Positions 27,873-36,638 of a DNA stretch of 64,000 nt are shown here, in pieces; positions within the stretch are counted from its first letter, which is position 1; every line of letters starts with the position of its first letter. Under the pieces are notes generated by a model. The model was not told the DNA's origin. It searched no databases and was given only the letters and a program-made list of their open reading frames with translations. This DNA is from Pseudonocardia sp. MH-G8 (lineage in GTDB: Bacteria > Actinomycetota > Actinomycetes > Mycobacteriales > Pseudonocardiaceae), in NCBI RefSeq assembly GCF_002262885.1, contig NZ_NKYF01000033.1, positions 34,396-98,395 of the forward strand, written 5' to 3'. Both the position numbers and the translations under genes were made by a program.

Positions 27873-28592
27873 TCAGCTACTCGCAGCGGGCGAGCCCCCC
27901 GCCCCGCCCTCCTCCACCGGGGGCATGAGGGCGCGCAGCCACCGCTCGGTCTGCGCTACGTGGGCCTCCGCCGCGCCCGCGGCGGCGCCCGGGTCCCGGT
28001 CGGCGATCGCCGTGGCCAGCACGCGGTGGTCCTCGTCGCTCTTGCGCCGCAGCTCGGGGCCTTCGGGGAAGGTGAAGATCTGGTACTTGCGGGAGCGGGA
28101 GCGGAAGACGGCGAGCAGGGAGGCGAGGGCAGGGTTCCCGCCGCTGCGGGCGATCTCGGCGTGGAAGCGGTGGTCGAGCTCCGACGCCTCGGCCGGGTCG
28201 TCGGTGGCCGCCATCGCCTCGATGAGCGAGAAGAGGGTCTCCACCGTCTCCGGGGTTCTTCGGGCGGCGGCCGCGGCCGCGGCGTGAGCCTCCAGGACGC
28301 GCCGGATCTCGTACATCTCCAGCAGGCCCGACAGCGGCAGGAGCTCGAAGGTCAGTGACAGGCTGCCGATGACGTCCTCGGGCCGCAGCGGCGAGACGTA
28401 GGTGCCGGAGCCGTGCCGCGGCTCCAGGACGCCCAGGGCCGCGAGCATCCGCACGGCCTCGCGCAGCGACCCCCGCGACACTCCCAGCTCGGCGCAGAGG
28501 TCGCCCTCGGGCGGGATGCGCTCGCCCGCGCCGAGACGGCCGATCGCGATCATGTGCCGTAGCCCGTGGAACGCCTTCTCGACTGCGGACAC
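27873..28592 (-). CDS. GntR family regulator, FCD-domain (FadR-type)
   Basis: GTG 28592, six bases after AGGAGG, gives 239 residues. Residues about 5-70 are the winged helix (IPPEGDLCAELGVSRGSLREAVRMLAALG..GSGTYV) and residues 90-225 the all-helical FCD effector domain with the metal-type histidines in ELDHRFHAEIA and EDHRVLATAI. It is divergent from the class V PLP enzyme/sugar ABC operon and is the natural controller of it. FCD regulators usually bind sugar acids, lactate or similar organic acids. Confidence 0.92.
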   Translation of the reverse strand: MSAVEKAFHGLRHMIAIGRLGAGERIPPEGDLCAELGVSRGSLREAVRMLAALGVLEPRHGSGTYVSPLRPEDVIGSLSLTFELLPLSGLLEMYEIRRVLEAHAAAAAAARRTPETVETLFSLIEAMAATDDPAEASELDHRFHAEIARSGGNPALASLLAVFRSRSRKYQIFTFPEGPELRRKSDEDHRVLATAIADRDPGAAAGAAEAHVAQTERWLRALMPPVEEGGAGGSPAASS

Positions 28593-28641
28593 CGGTCTCC
28601 TCCTGATCCGCGCGGGCACCTGGCGGACGTCCGCACTGTAG

Positions 28642-28771
28642 CGAGTCATCAGAACTGTCGGGGGCGAGAGCGCCAAGTCGTCTAACGACTATGCGAGATC
28701 CGCACTTGAATGTCGCGATCGAGCCTGCCAAGGTGTCGAGTCATCGGACCTGTCACCAGCACCGTCCGATG
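28642..28771. promoter_or_regulatory. putative GntR operators in divergent promoter
   Basis: CGAGTCATC-R-GA-M-CTGTC occurs twice, at 28642-28659 and 28737-28754, 95 bases apart, with two differing bases. The second copy is also part of a dyad, CATCGGAC at 28742-28749 with GTCCGATG at 28764-28771. One site faces each divergent promoter, which suits autoregulation plus operon control. Confidence 0.5.
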
Positions 28772-28798
28772 TCATTCGATCTGGAGATGTGAAGCCCC

Positions 28799-30043
28799 GT
28801 GAGCAAGACCGAGCTCGTCACCGCCCCGCGGCCGCTGCGGCTGCCCGACGGGCGGCCGGCAGGCGAAGCGTGGTCGCTCGACCCCGCGATCACGCACCTG
28901 AACCACGGCTCGTTCGGCGCCGTCCCGCTGGCCGCGCAGGAGCGGCAGGGCCGGTTCCGCGCGGAGATGGAGCGCGCTCCGGTGGTGTGGTTCCCGACGC
29001 TGCCGCAGCGGATCGCCGCCGCCCGCGTCGAGATCGCCGCCTTCCTGGGGGTGGCGGCCGATGACCTCGCCCTCGTGCCGAACGCCAGCGCCGGCATCAG
29101 CGCCGTCTACGCCGCGCTCCCCCGCCGCCGCGGCGGCGAGATCATCGTCACCGACCACGGGTACGGCGCCGTGACCATGGGCGCCGAGCGGCTCGCGCGC
29201 CGCTGGGGTGGCCGCGTCCGCACCGCCCGGGTGCCGCTGGACGCGGACGAGGAGCAGGCCTACGAGGCGGTGGCCGCCGAGCTCGGCGACGCCACGGACC
29301 TGATCGTGGTGGACCACATCACCTCCGCGACGGCGCGCCGCATGCCGGTGACGCGGATCGGCGCGGAGGCCCGGCGGCGCGGGGTCCCGCTGCTCGTCGA
29401 CGGTGCGCACGCGCCCGGCCTGATCGCCGCCCCGCCGGCGGACGTGCCGTGCGACTTCTGGGTCGGCAACCTGCACAAGTGGGGCTGCGCGCCGCGCGGC
29501 ACCGCAGCCCTCGTCGCCCGGGGCCCGCTGCGCGACCAGCTCCACCCGCTGATCGACTCGTGGGGCGCGGCCGAGCCCTACCCCGACCGGTTCGACCAGC
29601 AGGGCACGATCGACGCCACCAGCTACCTGGCCGCGCCCACGTCCCTCGACTTCATCGAGCGCACCTGGGGCTGGGACACCGCCCGCCGCTACATGACCGA
29701 CCTCGCCGACTACGCGGAGCAGGTCGTCGGCGCTGCCTTCGCGGAGCTCACCGGCGACACCCGCCCCGTCGACGTCGGCATGCCGGTGCCCGGAATGCGC
29801 CTGGTGCGGCTGCCCGACGGCCTGGCCGACGACCGCGTGCCGGCCGACCGGTTGCGCGACCGGGTGGCCCAGGAGCTCGGCGTCGAGGCCGCGTTCACCA
29901 GCTTCCGGGGCGTTGCGTACATGCGCCTGTCCGCGCACGTCTACAACACCGCCGCCGACTACGAGCACTTCGCCGACGCCTGCGTCCCCGTTCTCGGCGA
30001 GTGGGCCCGCGCGGCCGCACAACCAGTGGAGGTCAGCCCATGA
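28799..30043 (+). CDS. class V aminotransferase-fold PLP enzyme (isopenicillin N epimerase-like)
   Basis: The product is 414 residues from GTG 28799. The N-terminal ITHLNHGSFGAVP segment and the PLP lysine K227 in GNLHKWGCAPRG are typical of the isopenicillin N epimerase-like branch of fold type I PLP enzymes, which include epimerases, desulfurases and lyases. The stop overlaps the start of the binding-protein gene by ATGA. In an operon with a sugar importer and a glycosidase, an amino-sugar or amino-acid conjugate as substrate is inferred. Confidence 0.87.
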   Translation: MSKTELVTAPRPLRLPDGRPAGEAWSLDPAITHLNHGSFGAVPLAAQERQGRFRAEMERAPVVWFPTLPQRIAAARVEIAAFLGVAADDLALVPNASAGISAVYAALPRRRGGEIIVTDHGYGAVTMGAERLARRWGGRVRTARVPLDADEEQAYEAVAAELGDATDLIVVDHITSATARRMPVTRIGAEARRRGVPLLVDGAHAPGLIAAPPADVPCDFWVGNLHKWGCAPRGTAALVARGPLRDQLHPLIDSWGAAEPYPDRFDQQGTIDATSYLAAPTSLDFIERTWGWDTARRYMTDLADYAEQVVGAAFAELTGDTRPVDVGMPVPGMRLVRLPDGLADDRVPADRLRDRVAQELGVEAAFTSFRGVAYMRLSAHVYNTAADYEHFADACVPVLGEWARAAAQPVEVSP

Positions 30044-31344
30044 GAAGAAGAACGAAGGCAGCTCTCGCGCTCGGCGTGGCCGCCGCGATGGTCCTGCCCG
30101 GCTGTTCCGCCTTCGGCGGCGGCGACAGCGGGACGGTCACCCTCACGATGGTCGAGAGCCTCACGAACCCGACCCGCACGGACCTGCTCGACGGTCTCAT
30201 CGCGGACTTCGAGGAGCAGCACCCGAACGTCGAGGTGAACCTGGTCTCGCCGCCCACCGAGCAGGCCGACCAGAAGATGCAGCAGATGCTCATGTCGGGC
30301 AGCGGCGTCGACGTGCTCGAGGTCCGCGACATCACCGTCGGGCCGTGGTCGACGAACGGCTGGCTGCACGACATGAAGGCCGACCTCGCGGACTGGGACG
30401 GCTGGCAGGCCATGACCGAGAACGCCGTCAACGCCGCCGACAACGGCGAGGGCAAGACCTTCTACGTGCCGTACGGCTTCTACGGTCTGAGCCTGTTCTA
30501 CCGCGCGGACCTGATCGCGCAGGCCGGCTTCAGCGCGCCGCCCGCCACCTGGGACGAGCTGCTCCAGCAGGCCTCGGCGATCCACGATCCGGCCCAGCGC
30601 CGTTACGGCTACGCCTTCCGCGGGGGCAACAACGCCAACAGCAACGTCACGGCCGCCATCTCGGCGTACGTCGCCGACCGGATCGACCCCGCGAACGGTT
30701 TCCGGCTCCAGGACGGGAGCACGATCTTCTCCGCCCCGGAGGCGAAGGAGGCCGTCGAGACGTACTTCGCGCTGTTCCGGACGGCATCCGCGGAGTCGTC
30801 CGTCTCCTGGGGGTACCCGGAGATGGTCGAGGCCTTCTCCAACGGGTCCACCGCCTTCCTGCTGCAGGACCCCGAGGTGATCGCCACGGTCCGCGAGTCC
30901 CAGGCGATCTCGGAGGACCAGTGGACCACCGCCCCGCTGCCGACCGGCCCGAGCGGCAAGACCGTGCAGCCGCTGGCCAGCGCGGGCTGGGGCGTCGCCG
31001 CGGCGAGCACCCACAAGCCCGAAGCCGTCGAGCTGGTGAAGTTCCTCGCCGGAGGTGAGGCCGCGGCGAGCTTCGCCAAGGGCAACAGCCTGGTGCCGAC
31101 CCTGACGTCGGCGGGCGAGGACGAGTTCTACCGGACCGGCCCGTGGGCGAGCTACGTGACCATGACCGAGAACCCGCAGACCTACCTCAACGTCACGCAG
31201 CCGCGCGGCGTCGCCTGGTGGACCGAGTGGGAGCAGAAGGCCGACACCGACGTGCAGCAGGTGCTGCTCGGCACGATGACGCCCACCGACCTGCTCGCCG
31301 AGTGGGACGCCTTCTGGACCCAGAAGTGGCAGCAGGGGGAGTAG
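30040..31344 (+). CDS. sugar-type ABC transporter binding lipoprotein (family 1)
   Basis: ATG 30040 gives 434 residues. The lipoprotein signal ends at C22 in the LPGC lipobox. The mature part shows the family 1 binding-protein pattern, with VDVLEVRDITVGPW near residue 85, FYVPYGFYGLSLFYRADL near residue 145 and a GWGVAAASTHKPEAVELVKFLAG segment near residue 315. It captures an oligosaccharide or glycoside outside the membrane for the two permeases that follow. No ATPase gene is in the operon, so a shared MsiK-type ATPase encoded elsewhere is probable. Confidence 0.92.
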   Translation: MRRRTKAALALGVAAAMVLPGCSAFGGGDSGTVTLTMVESLTNPTRTDLLDGLIADFEEQHPNVEVNLVSPPTEQADQKMQQMLMSGSGVDVLEVRDITVGPWSTNGWLHDMKADLADWDGWQAMTENAVNAADNGEGKTFYVPYGFYGLSLFYRADLIAQAGFSAPPATWDELLQQASAIHDPAQRRYGYAFRGGNNANSNVTAAISAYVADRIDPANGFRLQDGSTIFSAPEAKEAVETYFALFRTASAESSVSWGYPEMVEAFSNGSTAFLLQDPEVIATVRESQAISEDQWTTAPLPTGPSGKTVQPLASAGWGVAAASTHKPEAVELVKFLAGGEAAASFAKGNSLVPTLTSAGEDEFYRTGPWASYVTMTENPQTYLNVTQPRGVAWWTEWEQKADTDVQQVLLGTMTPTDLLAEWDAFWTQKWQQGE

Positions 31345-31346
31345 GC

Positions 31347-32324
31347 GTGCCCGCCACGTCAGCGACGACGGAGCCCGCGGCGGGGCAGCGTTCCCCCGCC
31401 GGAGCCGCCCCACCGCAGGGAGGTGCGGGTCGCAAGCGCGAGTTCACCACCCGCCGCGGCCTGGTCATCGCCGCCTACACGGCTCCGGCCGCGATCTTCG
31501 TCGCGATCTTCACGTACTACCCCGTGATCGCGGGCAGCCAGATGGCCTTCCGCAACTGGAAGCTGTCGGACCTGACCGACACCTCGTGGGTGGGCCTGCA
31601 GAACTTCCGCGACGTCTTCGCCGACCCCGTCTGGGGCAAGGTCCTCGCCAACACCGCGGTGTGGGTGGTCGGCTCGATCGTGCCCCAGCTGGTGATCGGG
31701 TTCGCGCTCGCGCTGTGGCTGCGCCGGAAGTTCCGCTTCCGCGGCCTCTACCAGGCGCTGATCTTCTTCCCCTGGGCGGTCTCCGGCTTCCTCATCGGCA
31801 TCCTCTTCCGCTGGCTGTTCAACGCCGAGTTCGGTCCGGTCAACGACCTGCTGCAGAAGGCAGGGCTCATCGAGCAGCCGATCGCGTGGCTGGCCGCCTC
31901 CGACACGGCGATGGTCGCCGTCGTGACCGCCAACATCTGGTATGGCGTCACGTTCTTCGCGATCATGATCCTGGCCGCGCTGCAGTCCATCCCCGACGAG
32001 CTGTACGAGGCCGCGGCGATCGACGGCGCCGGCCGGACGCGCACGCTGTTCCAGATCATCATCCCCTACATCCGCACCACACTGGTCCTGACCGTGCTGC
32101 TGCGGATCATCTGGACCTTCAACTTCCCCGACCTGATCTTCGGTATGACCGGCGGCGGGCCGAACAACGAGACGCACATCGTGACCACGTGGATGATCCA
32201 GACGACCCAGCAGGGCGACTACGGCAGGGCCTCCGCGCTCGGCCTGCTCATCGTCGCCGGGCTGCTGCTGTTCGCGATCTTCTTCCTGCTGGCCACCCGC
32301 GACAGGCGAGAGGTGAGGTCGTGA
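31347..32324 (+). CDS. sugar ABC transporter permease (MalF/UgpA-like)
   Basis: GTG 31347 gives 325 residues with six predicted membrane helices after a 35-residue polar N-terminus. The EAA loop, YEAAAIDGAGRTRTLFQIIIP near residue 220, marks contact with the ATPase. It starts two bases after the binding-protein stop and ends in a GTGA overlap with the second permease. Confidence 0.92.
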   Translation: MPATSATTEPAAGQRSPAGAAPPQGGAGRKREFTTRRGLVIAAYTAPAAIFVAIFTYYPVIAGSQMAFRNWKLSDLTDTSWVGLQNFRDVFADPVWGKVLANTAVWVVGSIVPQLVIGFALALWLRRKFRFRGLYQALIFFPWAVSGFLIGILFRWLFNAEFGPVNDLLQKAGLIEQPIAWLAASDTAMVAVVTANIWYGVTFFAIMILAALQSIPDELYEAAAIDGAGRTRTLFQIIIPYIRTTLVLTVLLRIIWTFNFPDLIFGMTGGGPNNETHIVTTWMIQTTQQGDYGRASALGLLIVAGLLLFAIFFLLATRDRREVRS

Positions 32325-33157
32325 TCGGCAACCAGACCGCGGCCGGCCGGACCACGAAGTTCGTCTTCCTGGGGCTGTGGCTGCTCTTCACCGTGTTCCC
32401 GCTCTACTGGATCGTGGTGACCTCGCTCAAGGAGCCCGGCGACGTCTTCGCCTGGCCCATCGCCTACTGGCCCGAGACGTTCTCGCTGGAGAACTACCGC
32501 GGCCTGTTCGACAAGGCCGACTTCGGCGTCTACCTCGTCAACAGCCTGGTCATCGCGAGCGTGGCCGCCGCGGCCGCCACGGTGATCGCGATGCTGTCCG
32601 GGTACGTGCTGGCCCGCTTCGAGTTCCGCACGAAGTCCGCGCTGCTGATGGCCGCCCTGGTCACCCAGATGATCCCGGCCTTCATCGCGCTGGGGCCGCT
32701 CTACCTGCTGATGACCGACCTGAACCTGGTCGACAACCGGTTCGGGCTCGTCCTCGTCTACATCGCCGTGTGCATCCCGTTCTGCACGGTGATGCTGCGC
32801 GGCTTCTTCGCCAACATCCCCGAGGCCCTCGAGGAGGCGGCGATGATCGACGGCCTCTCGCGGTTCGGGGCCCTGTTCCGGGTGCTGCTGCCCGTGATGC
32901 GGCCCGGCATCGTGGCCGCGTTCATCTTCAACTTCGTCAACTGCTGGAACGAGCTCTTCCTGTCGGTGACGTTGATGAACAGCGACAGCAACAAGACCAT
33001 CCCCACCGCGCTGAACGGTTTCATCTCCAGCTTCAACATCGACTGGGGCTCGATGTCGGCGGCGGCCGTGCTCACCATCGCGCCCACCATGTTGCTGTTC
33101 GCCTTCGCCAGCCGCCACATCGTCCAGGGGCTCACCGCGGGCGCGGTCAAGGGATGA
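32321..33157 (+). CDS. sugar ABC transporter permease (MalG/UgpE-like)
   Basis: GTG 32321 gives 278 residues with six predicted helices. The N-terminal FPLYWIVVTSLKEP segment and the EAA loop LEEAAMIDGLSRFGALFRVL near residue 172 are MalG-type marks. It is the partner of the preceding permease. Its TGA overlaps the ATG of the glycosidase gene. Confidence 0.92.
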   Translation: MIGNQTAAGRTTKFVFLGLWLLFTVFPLYWIVVTSLKEPGDVFAWPIAYWPETFSLENYRGLFDKADFGVYLVNSLVIASVAAAAATVIAMLSGYVLARFEFRTKSALLMAALVTQMIPAFIALGPLYLLMTDLNLVDNRFGLVLVYIAVCIPFCTVMLRGFFANIPEALEEAAMIDGLSRFGALFRVLLPVMRPGIVAAFIFNFVNCWNELFLSVTLMNSDSNKTIPTALNGFISSFNIDWGSMSAAAVLTIAPTMLLFAFASRHIVQGLTAGAVKG

Positions 33158-34779
33158 CCGTGTTCACGATCGACGTACCCCTCCCCGACTCCGTCCACGT
33201 GGTCACCGGCGCCGGCGAGGCGCCCCGCTTCGCGTCCTCCGCGGGGGCCGGCCGCTGGACCGCGCCCGGCGTCGAGGTCACCGCGCACCGCGAGCCGGAC
33301 GGCGGCGTACGGCTGACCGTGGGCGCGCCCGGTCCGCACGGGCTGTCGACGGTGGCGCTGCGCTGGCGCCGCCATCCCGGGGGCCGCCCGGCCCTCGTGC
33401 TCGGCGACGCGTGGGAACGGTCCTACGGTGAGCTGCAGTGGCGCGGCATCCAGCCGGATCGGCCGCTGCCCTGGTACTGGCTGGGCACCGACCCCGCCGC
33501 CGGCACCACCGCCGGCCTCGGGGTGCGCACCCGGGCGGGCGCCCTGTGCTGCTGGACGGTGGACGAGGACGGCACCACGCTCTGGCTCGACGTCCGCTCC
33601 GGGGGCCTGCCGGTGCTGCCCGGTGACCGGGAGTTGCACGCCGCCACCGTCGTCGGCGTCGCCGCCGACGGCACCAGCGCGTACGCGGCCCTGGGAGCGC
33701 TGTGCGCGGCCATGTCCCCGGACCCGCTGCTCCCCGAGGAGCCGGTCGTCGGCTGCAACAACTGGTACTACGCCTACGGCCGGGACTTCGGCCCCGACGC
33801 CGTGCTGCGCGACGCCGCGACGATCGCCGAGTACGCGGGCGACCACCCGGTGCGCCCGTTCTGCGTGGTCGACGACGGCTGGACCGAGGGCGGCGGCACC
33901 GCGCCGGGCGGACCGTGGGACGCAGGCCTGCCCGGGCTGTTCGACGACATGGCCGGCCTGGCCGCCGGTATCGCCGCGCAAGGCGCCCGACCGGGCCTGT
34001 GGTTCCGGCCGCTGCTGTCCCGCATCGAGACCGCCGGGATGCGGACCGACGTCGGCGCGCCGGGCAGGTTCCCCCTCGACCCGTCGCTCCCCTCCACCCT
34101 GGCCGGCGTGGCCGCCGACGTCGCCCGCTTCCGCGCCTGGGGTTTCGAGCTGGTCAAGCACGACTTCAGCACCTATGACGTCTTCGGGCGGTTCCACCCG
34201 GGCACGCCGCCCGAGATGCCCGAACCCGGTGTGCGGATGGCCGACCGCAGCCGCACGAGCGCCGAGGTGCTCGTGGCCCTCTACCGCACCATCGCCGAGG
34301 CCGCGGGCGACGCGCTGGTGATCGGCTGCAACACCGTCGGGCACCTGGCCGCGGGGCTCGTGCAGGTGCAGCGCACCGGGGACGACACCTCCGGGCGGCA
34401 CTGGGAGCGCACCCGCCGGATGGGCGTGAACACCCTCGCGTTCCGGCTGGCCCAGCATGATCGCTTCTACGCGGTGGACGCCGACTGCGTGCCGTGCACG
34501 CCTGCCACCGAGTGGGCGCTCAACCGCAGGTTCCTCGACCTCGTGGCCCGGTCCGGCACCGCGTTGTTCGTCTCCGTCGACCCCGCCGCCCGCACCCCAC
34601 AGGCCGACGCCGACCTCACCGCCGCCGTCCGGCTCGCCCTGGACGGCGGGCAGCCGGGCGGGATCGAGCCGCTGGACTGGCTCGACACCACCGCCCCGCG
34701 CCGCTGGCGCGCCGGGGACCAGGAACTGCGCTACGACTGGTCACAGCCCTGGGGGGCCTGGCCCACGCTCCCGCTCTAG
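33154..34779 (+). CDS. GH36-like glycoside hydrolase (alpha-galactosidase/melibiase type)
   Basis: The product is 541 residues with an N-terminal beta-sandwich (about 1-200) and a TIM-barrel (about 205-500) beginning with VVGCNNWYYAYGRDF. D337 in ELVKHDF is the likely nucleophile and D410 or D411 in the RTGDDTSG segment the likely acid/base, as in clan GH-D enzymes. No signal peptide is seen, so it would cleave an imported glycoside in the cytoplasm. ATGA overlap ties it to the permease gene. The last 39 bases overlap the convergent membrane-protein gene. Confidence 0.85.
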   Translation: MTVFTIDVPLPDSVHVVTGAGEAPRFASSAGAGRWTAPGVEVTAHREPDGGVRLTVGAPGPHGLSTVALRWRRHPGGRPALVLGDAWERSYGELQWRGIQPDRPLPWYWLGTDPAAGTTAGLGVRTRAGALCCWTVDEDGTTLWLDVRSGGLPVLPGDRELHAATVVGVAADGTSAYAALGALCAAMSPDPLLPEEPVVGCNNWYYAYGRDFGPDAVLRDAATIAEYAGDHPVRPFCVVDDGWTEGGGTAPGGPWDAGLPGLFDDMAGLAAGIAAQGARPGLWFRPLLSRIETAGMRTDVGAPGRFPLDPSLPSTLAGVAADVARFRAWGFELVKHDFSTYDVFGRFHPGTPPEMPEPGVRMADRSRTSAEVLVALYRTIAEAAGDALVIGCNTVGHLAAGLVQVQRTGDDTSGRHWERTRRMGVNTLAFRLAQHDRFYAVDADCVPCTPATEWALNRRFLDLVARSGTALFVSVDPAARTPQADADLTAAVRLALDGGQPGGIEPLDWLDTTAPRRWRAGDQELRYDWSQPWGAWPTLPL

Positions 34780-35316
34780 GAGCAGCGGCACGATCAGCAG
34801 CACCGTGACGGCGACGAGCGCCACGCCCCCGGCGATCCCCGCCGCGGGCAGGACTACGCGCGCGCCGTCCGGGCCCGGCGCCAGGAGCGCGAGCGCGGCG
34901 AATGCCGCGGCCTGCACCGGGATCTGCACGGCGACGAACCGCAGCAGCGGGCGTCCGAGGACCGCCGCCTGCGCGCGGCCGCGCCGCGGGAGGGCGATCG
35001 CCTGCGCGGCGAGCACGTGGAGCAGGTGCAGGCCGGCGAGGAGCAGGAAGAAGCGCCCGTCCTGGGCGCTGGGCTGCTCCAGCAGTTGGGTGCCCGCGAG
35101 CAGGAGCAGCAGCACCCACGCCGTGGCCCACGCCGGGACGGCGACGGCGGCACCGAGGAGCCCGAGCCCGACGACGAGCCAGAAGCCCGGCGCCAGGCGC
35201 TCCAGGCAGAGCAGGACACCGACGACGCCCAGGGCCACCCGGACCACGGCCACGGGGAACCACGGGCCCATCGCCGGAAGCGGCCGGGCGCGCACCCGAG
35301 GCGACGAGTCGCTCAC
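34741..35316 (-). CDS. hypothetical membrane protein of the MoxR/DUF58 operon
   Basis: GTG 35316 gives 191 residues with about five hydrophobic helices, rich in Leu, Ala and Val, and short charged ends. No family was recognised. It is the last gene of the DUF4129-MoxR-DUF58 operon and overlaps the DUF58 stop by GTGA, so it belongs to that unit. Its 3' end runs 39 bases into the convergent glycosidase gene. Confidence 0.7.
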   Translation of the reverse strand: MSDSSPRVRARPLPAMGPWFPVAVVRVALGVVGVLLCLERLAPGFWLVVGLGLLGAAVAVPAWATAWVLLLLLAGTQLLEQPSAQDGRFFLLLAGLHLLHVLAAQAIALPRRGRAQAAVLGRPLLRFVAVQIPVQAAAFAALALLAPGPDGARVVLPAAGIAGGVALVAVTVLLIVPLLLERERGPGPPGL

Positions 35317-36638
35317 CGCCGGCCCCGCAACGGCCGGGACAGCACCGGTCGGCACAGCGTCCGCAGGCGCGCCTCGCGCGGGTCCCCCGGACCGTCGTCC
35401 TGCCAGCGCAGGATCTCCACACCCTGCGCCTGCAGGGACCGGATCCGGTCGCTGCGGTTCATCATCACGATCCGGTGGGCGAGCCGCTCCGCCCGGGTGG
35501 CCCGCGCGAAGCCCGGGGCGGGGAGCACGTCGACCGCGATCACCCGGTGCCCGCTGCCCGACCACAGCTCCGCCATGCGCGACGCCTCCTCGTCCAGGAA
35601 CGTGGACAGCACGTAGACGAGCGCGTTCGCCGGGATCACCGGCGGCCGGCGCCTGCGGGCGCGCACGCCCGAGGGCCGGGTGAGCTCGATCGCGCGCAGC
35701 AACCGCCACAGGTGCCGCTGCCCGCCACCGGGGGCGATCATCCGGTCGGACCCCGCGAGGTCCTGGAACCCGACGCGGTCGCCGACGCGGAGGTAGCCGG
35801 CCGCGAGCGAGCCCGCGGCCTCCCGCGCGAGGTCGAGGGAGCTGATCCCCGTCGTGGTGCCCGCGCTCGGGCTCCACGAGGCCACCTGCTCGCCCAGGTC
35901 GTCGCCGCTGTCGAGGACGATGACGACCGTGGCGTCGGAGGTCGCGGCGGTGCGGCGCACGTACAGGTCACCGGCGAACCGGCCGCGCCGGGCGGTGGCC
36001 TTCCAGTCGATGCGGCGCAGCCGGTCCCCGGGCGCGAACGGGTGGACGTCGCGGAACTCGCCGCCGTCACCGGGTCGGGAGGACTCGTGGGTGCCGGTCA
36101 GCCCGCGCAGCCGCCCCGGCAGCGGCAGGTTCGCGAGCACCGCGTAGGGCACCGGGACGATGCGCTCCACACTCGACGGTCCCTGCGGACCGCCGAGGAC
36201 CGCGGCGTCCGTGCCGAGCAGCCGGTGCTCCACACGCAGCACCTCGTGGCGTCCGGAGTGCAGCACGGGCAACCGCAGCGTGACGGGGCGGGCGCCGGCG
36301 GCCAGCACGATCTCCTGGGCCTCGCCGCCGAAGCTCGACACCCGCAGCGCGGCGCCGTCGACGCCGGGAGCGGGCGTGAGCGTCAGGACGGCTTCCAGCT
36401 CGGCGTCGCCGCGGGCGGGAGGAGCGAGGTCCACCGCCACGGTGCTGCTCCGGCCGTTGCGTCGCCGGTCCCGTGTCCGAGCGGCCACGACGACGAACGG
36501 CAGCGCGAGCAGGGCGACGTCGACCCGGGAGAGCACGAGTGCGGCCCCCGCGAGGACGACGGCGACGGCCACCACCGCGGTGCCGCTCCTGCTCAGCGCC
36601 CACTCCGTGGGCGACTCCGTCAGCTCACCTCCCGTCAT
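35313..36638 (-). CDS. DUF58 domain protein
   Basis: ATG 36638 gives 441 residues. Two close hydrophobic segments at about residues 18-52 are followed by a beta-rich domain and then the DUF58 hallmark GGEFRDVHPFAPGDRLRRIDWKATAR near residue 195, leading into a von Willebrand A-like fold with VVIVLDSGDD. DUF58 proteins are regular partners of MoxR ATPases in membrane-associated assembly or stress systems. ATGA overlap with the MoxR gene. Confidence 0.92.
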   Translation of the reverse strand: MTGGELTESPTEWALSRSGTAVVAVAVVLAGAALVLSRVDVALLALPFVVVAARTRDRRRNGRSSTVAVDLAPPARGDAELEAVLTLTPAPGVDGAALRVSSFGGEAQEIVLAAGARPVTLRLPVLHSGRHEVLRVEHRLLGTDAAVLGGPQGPSSVERIVPVPYAVLANLPLPGRLRGLTGTHESSRPGDGGEFRDVHPFAPGDRLRRIDWKATARRGRFAGDLYVRRTAATSDATVVIVLDSGDDLGEQVASWSPSAGTTTGISSLDLAREAAGSLAAGYLRVGDRVGFQDLAGSDRMIAPGGGQRHLWRLLRAIELTRPSGVRARRRRPPVIPANALVYVLSTFLDEEASRMAELWSGSGHRVIAVDVLPAPGFARATRAERLAHRIVMMNRSDRIRSLQAQGVEILRWQDDGPGDPREARLRTLCRPVLSRPLRGRR

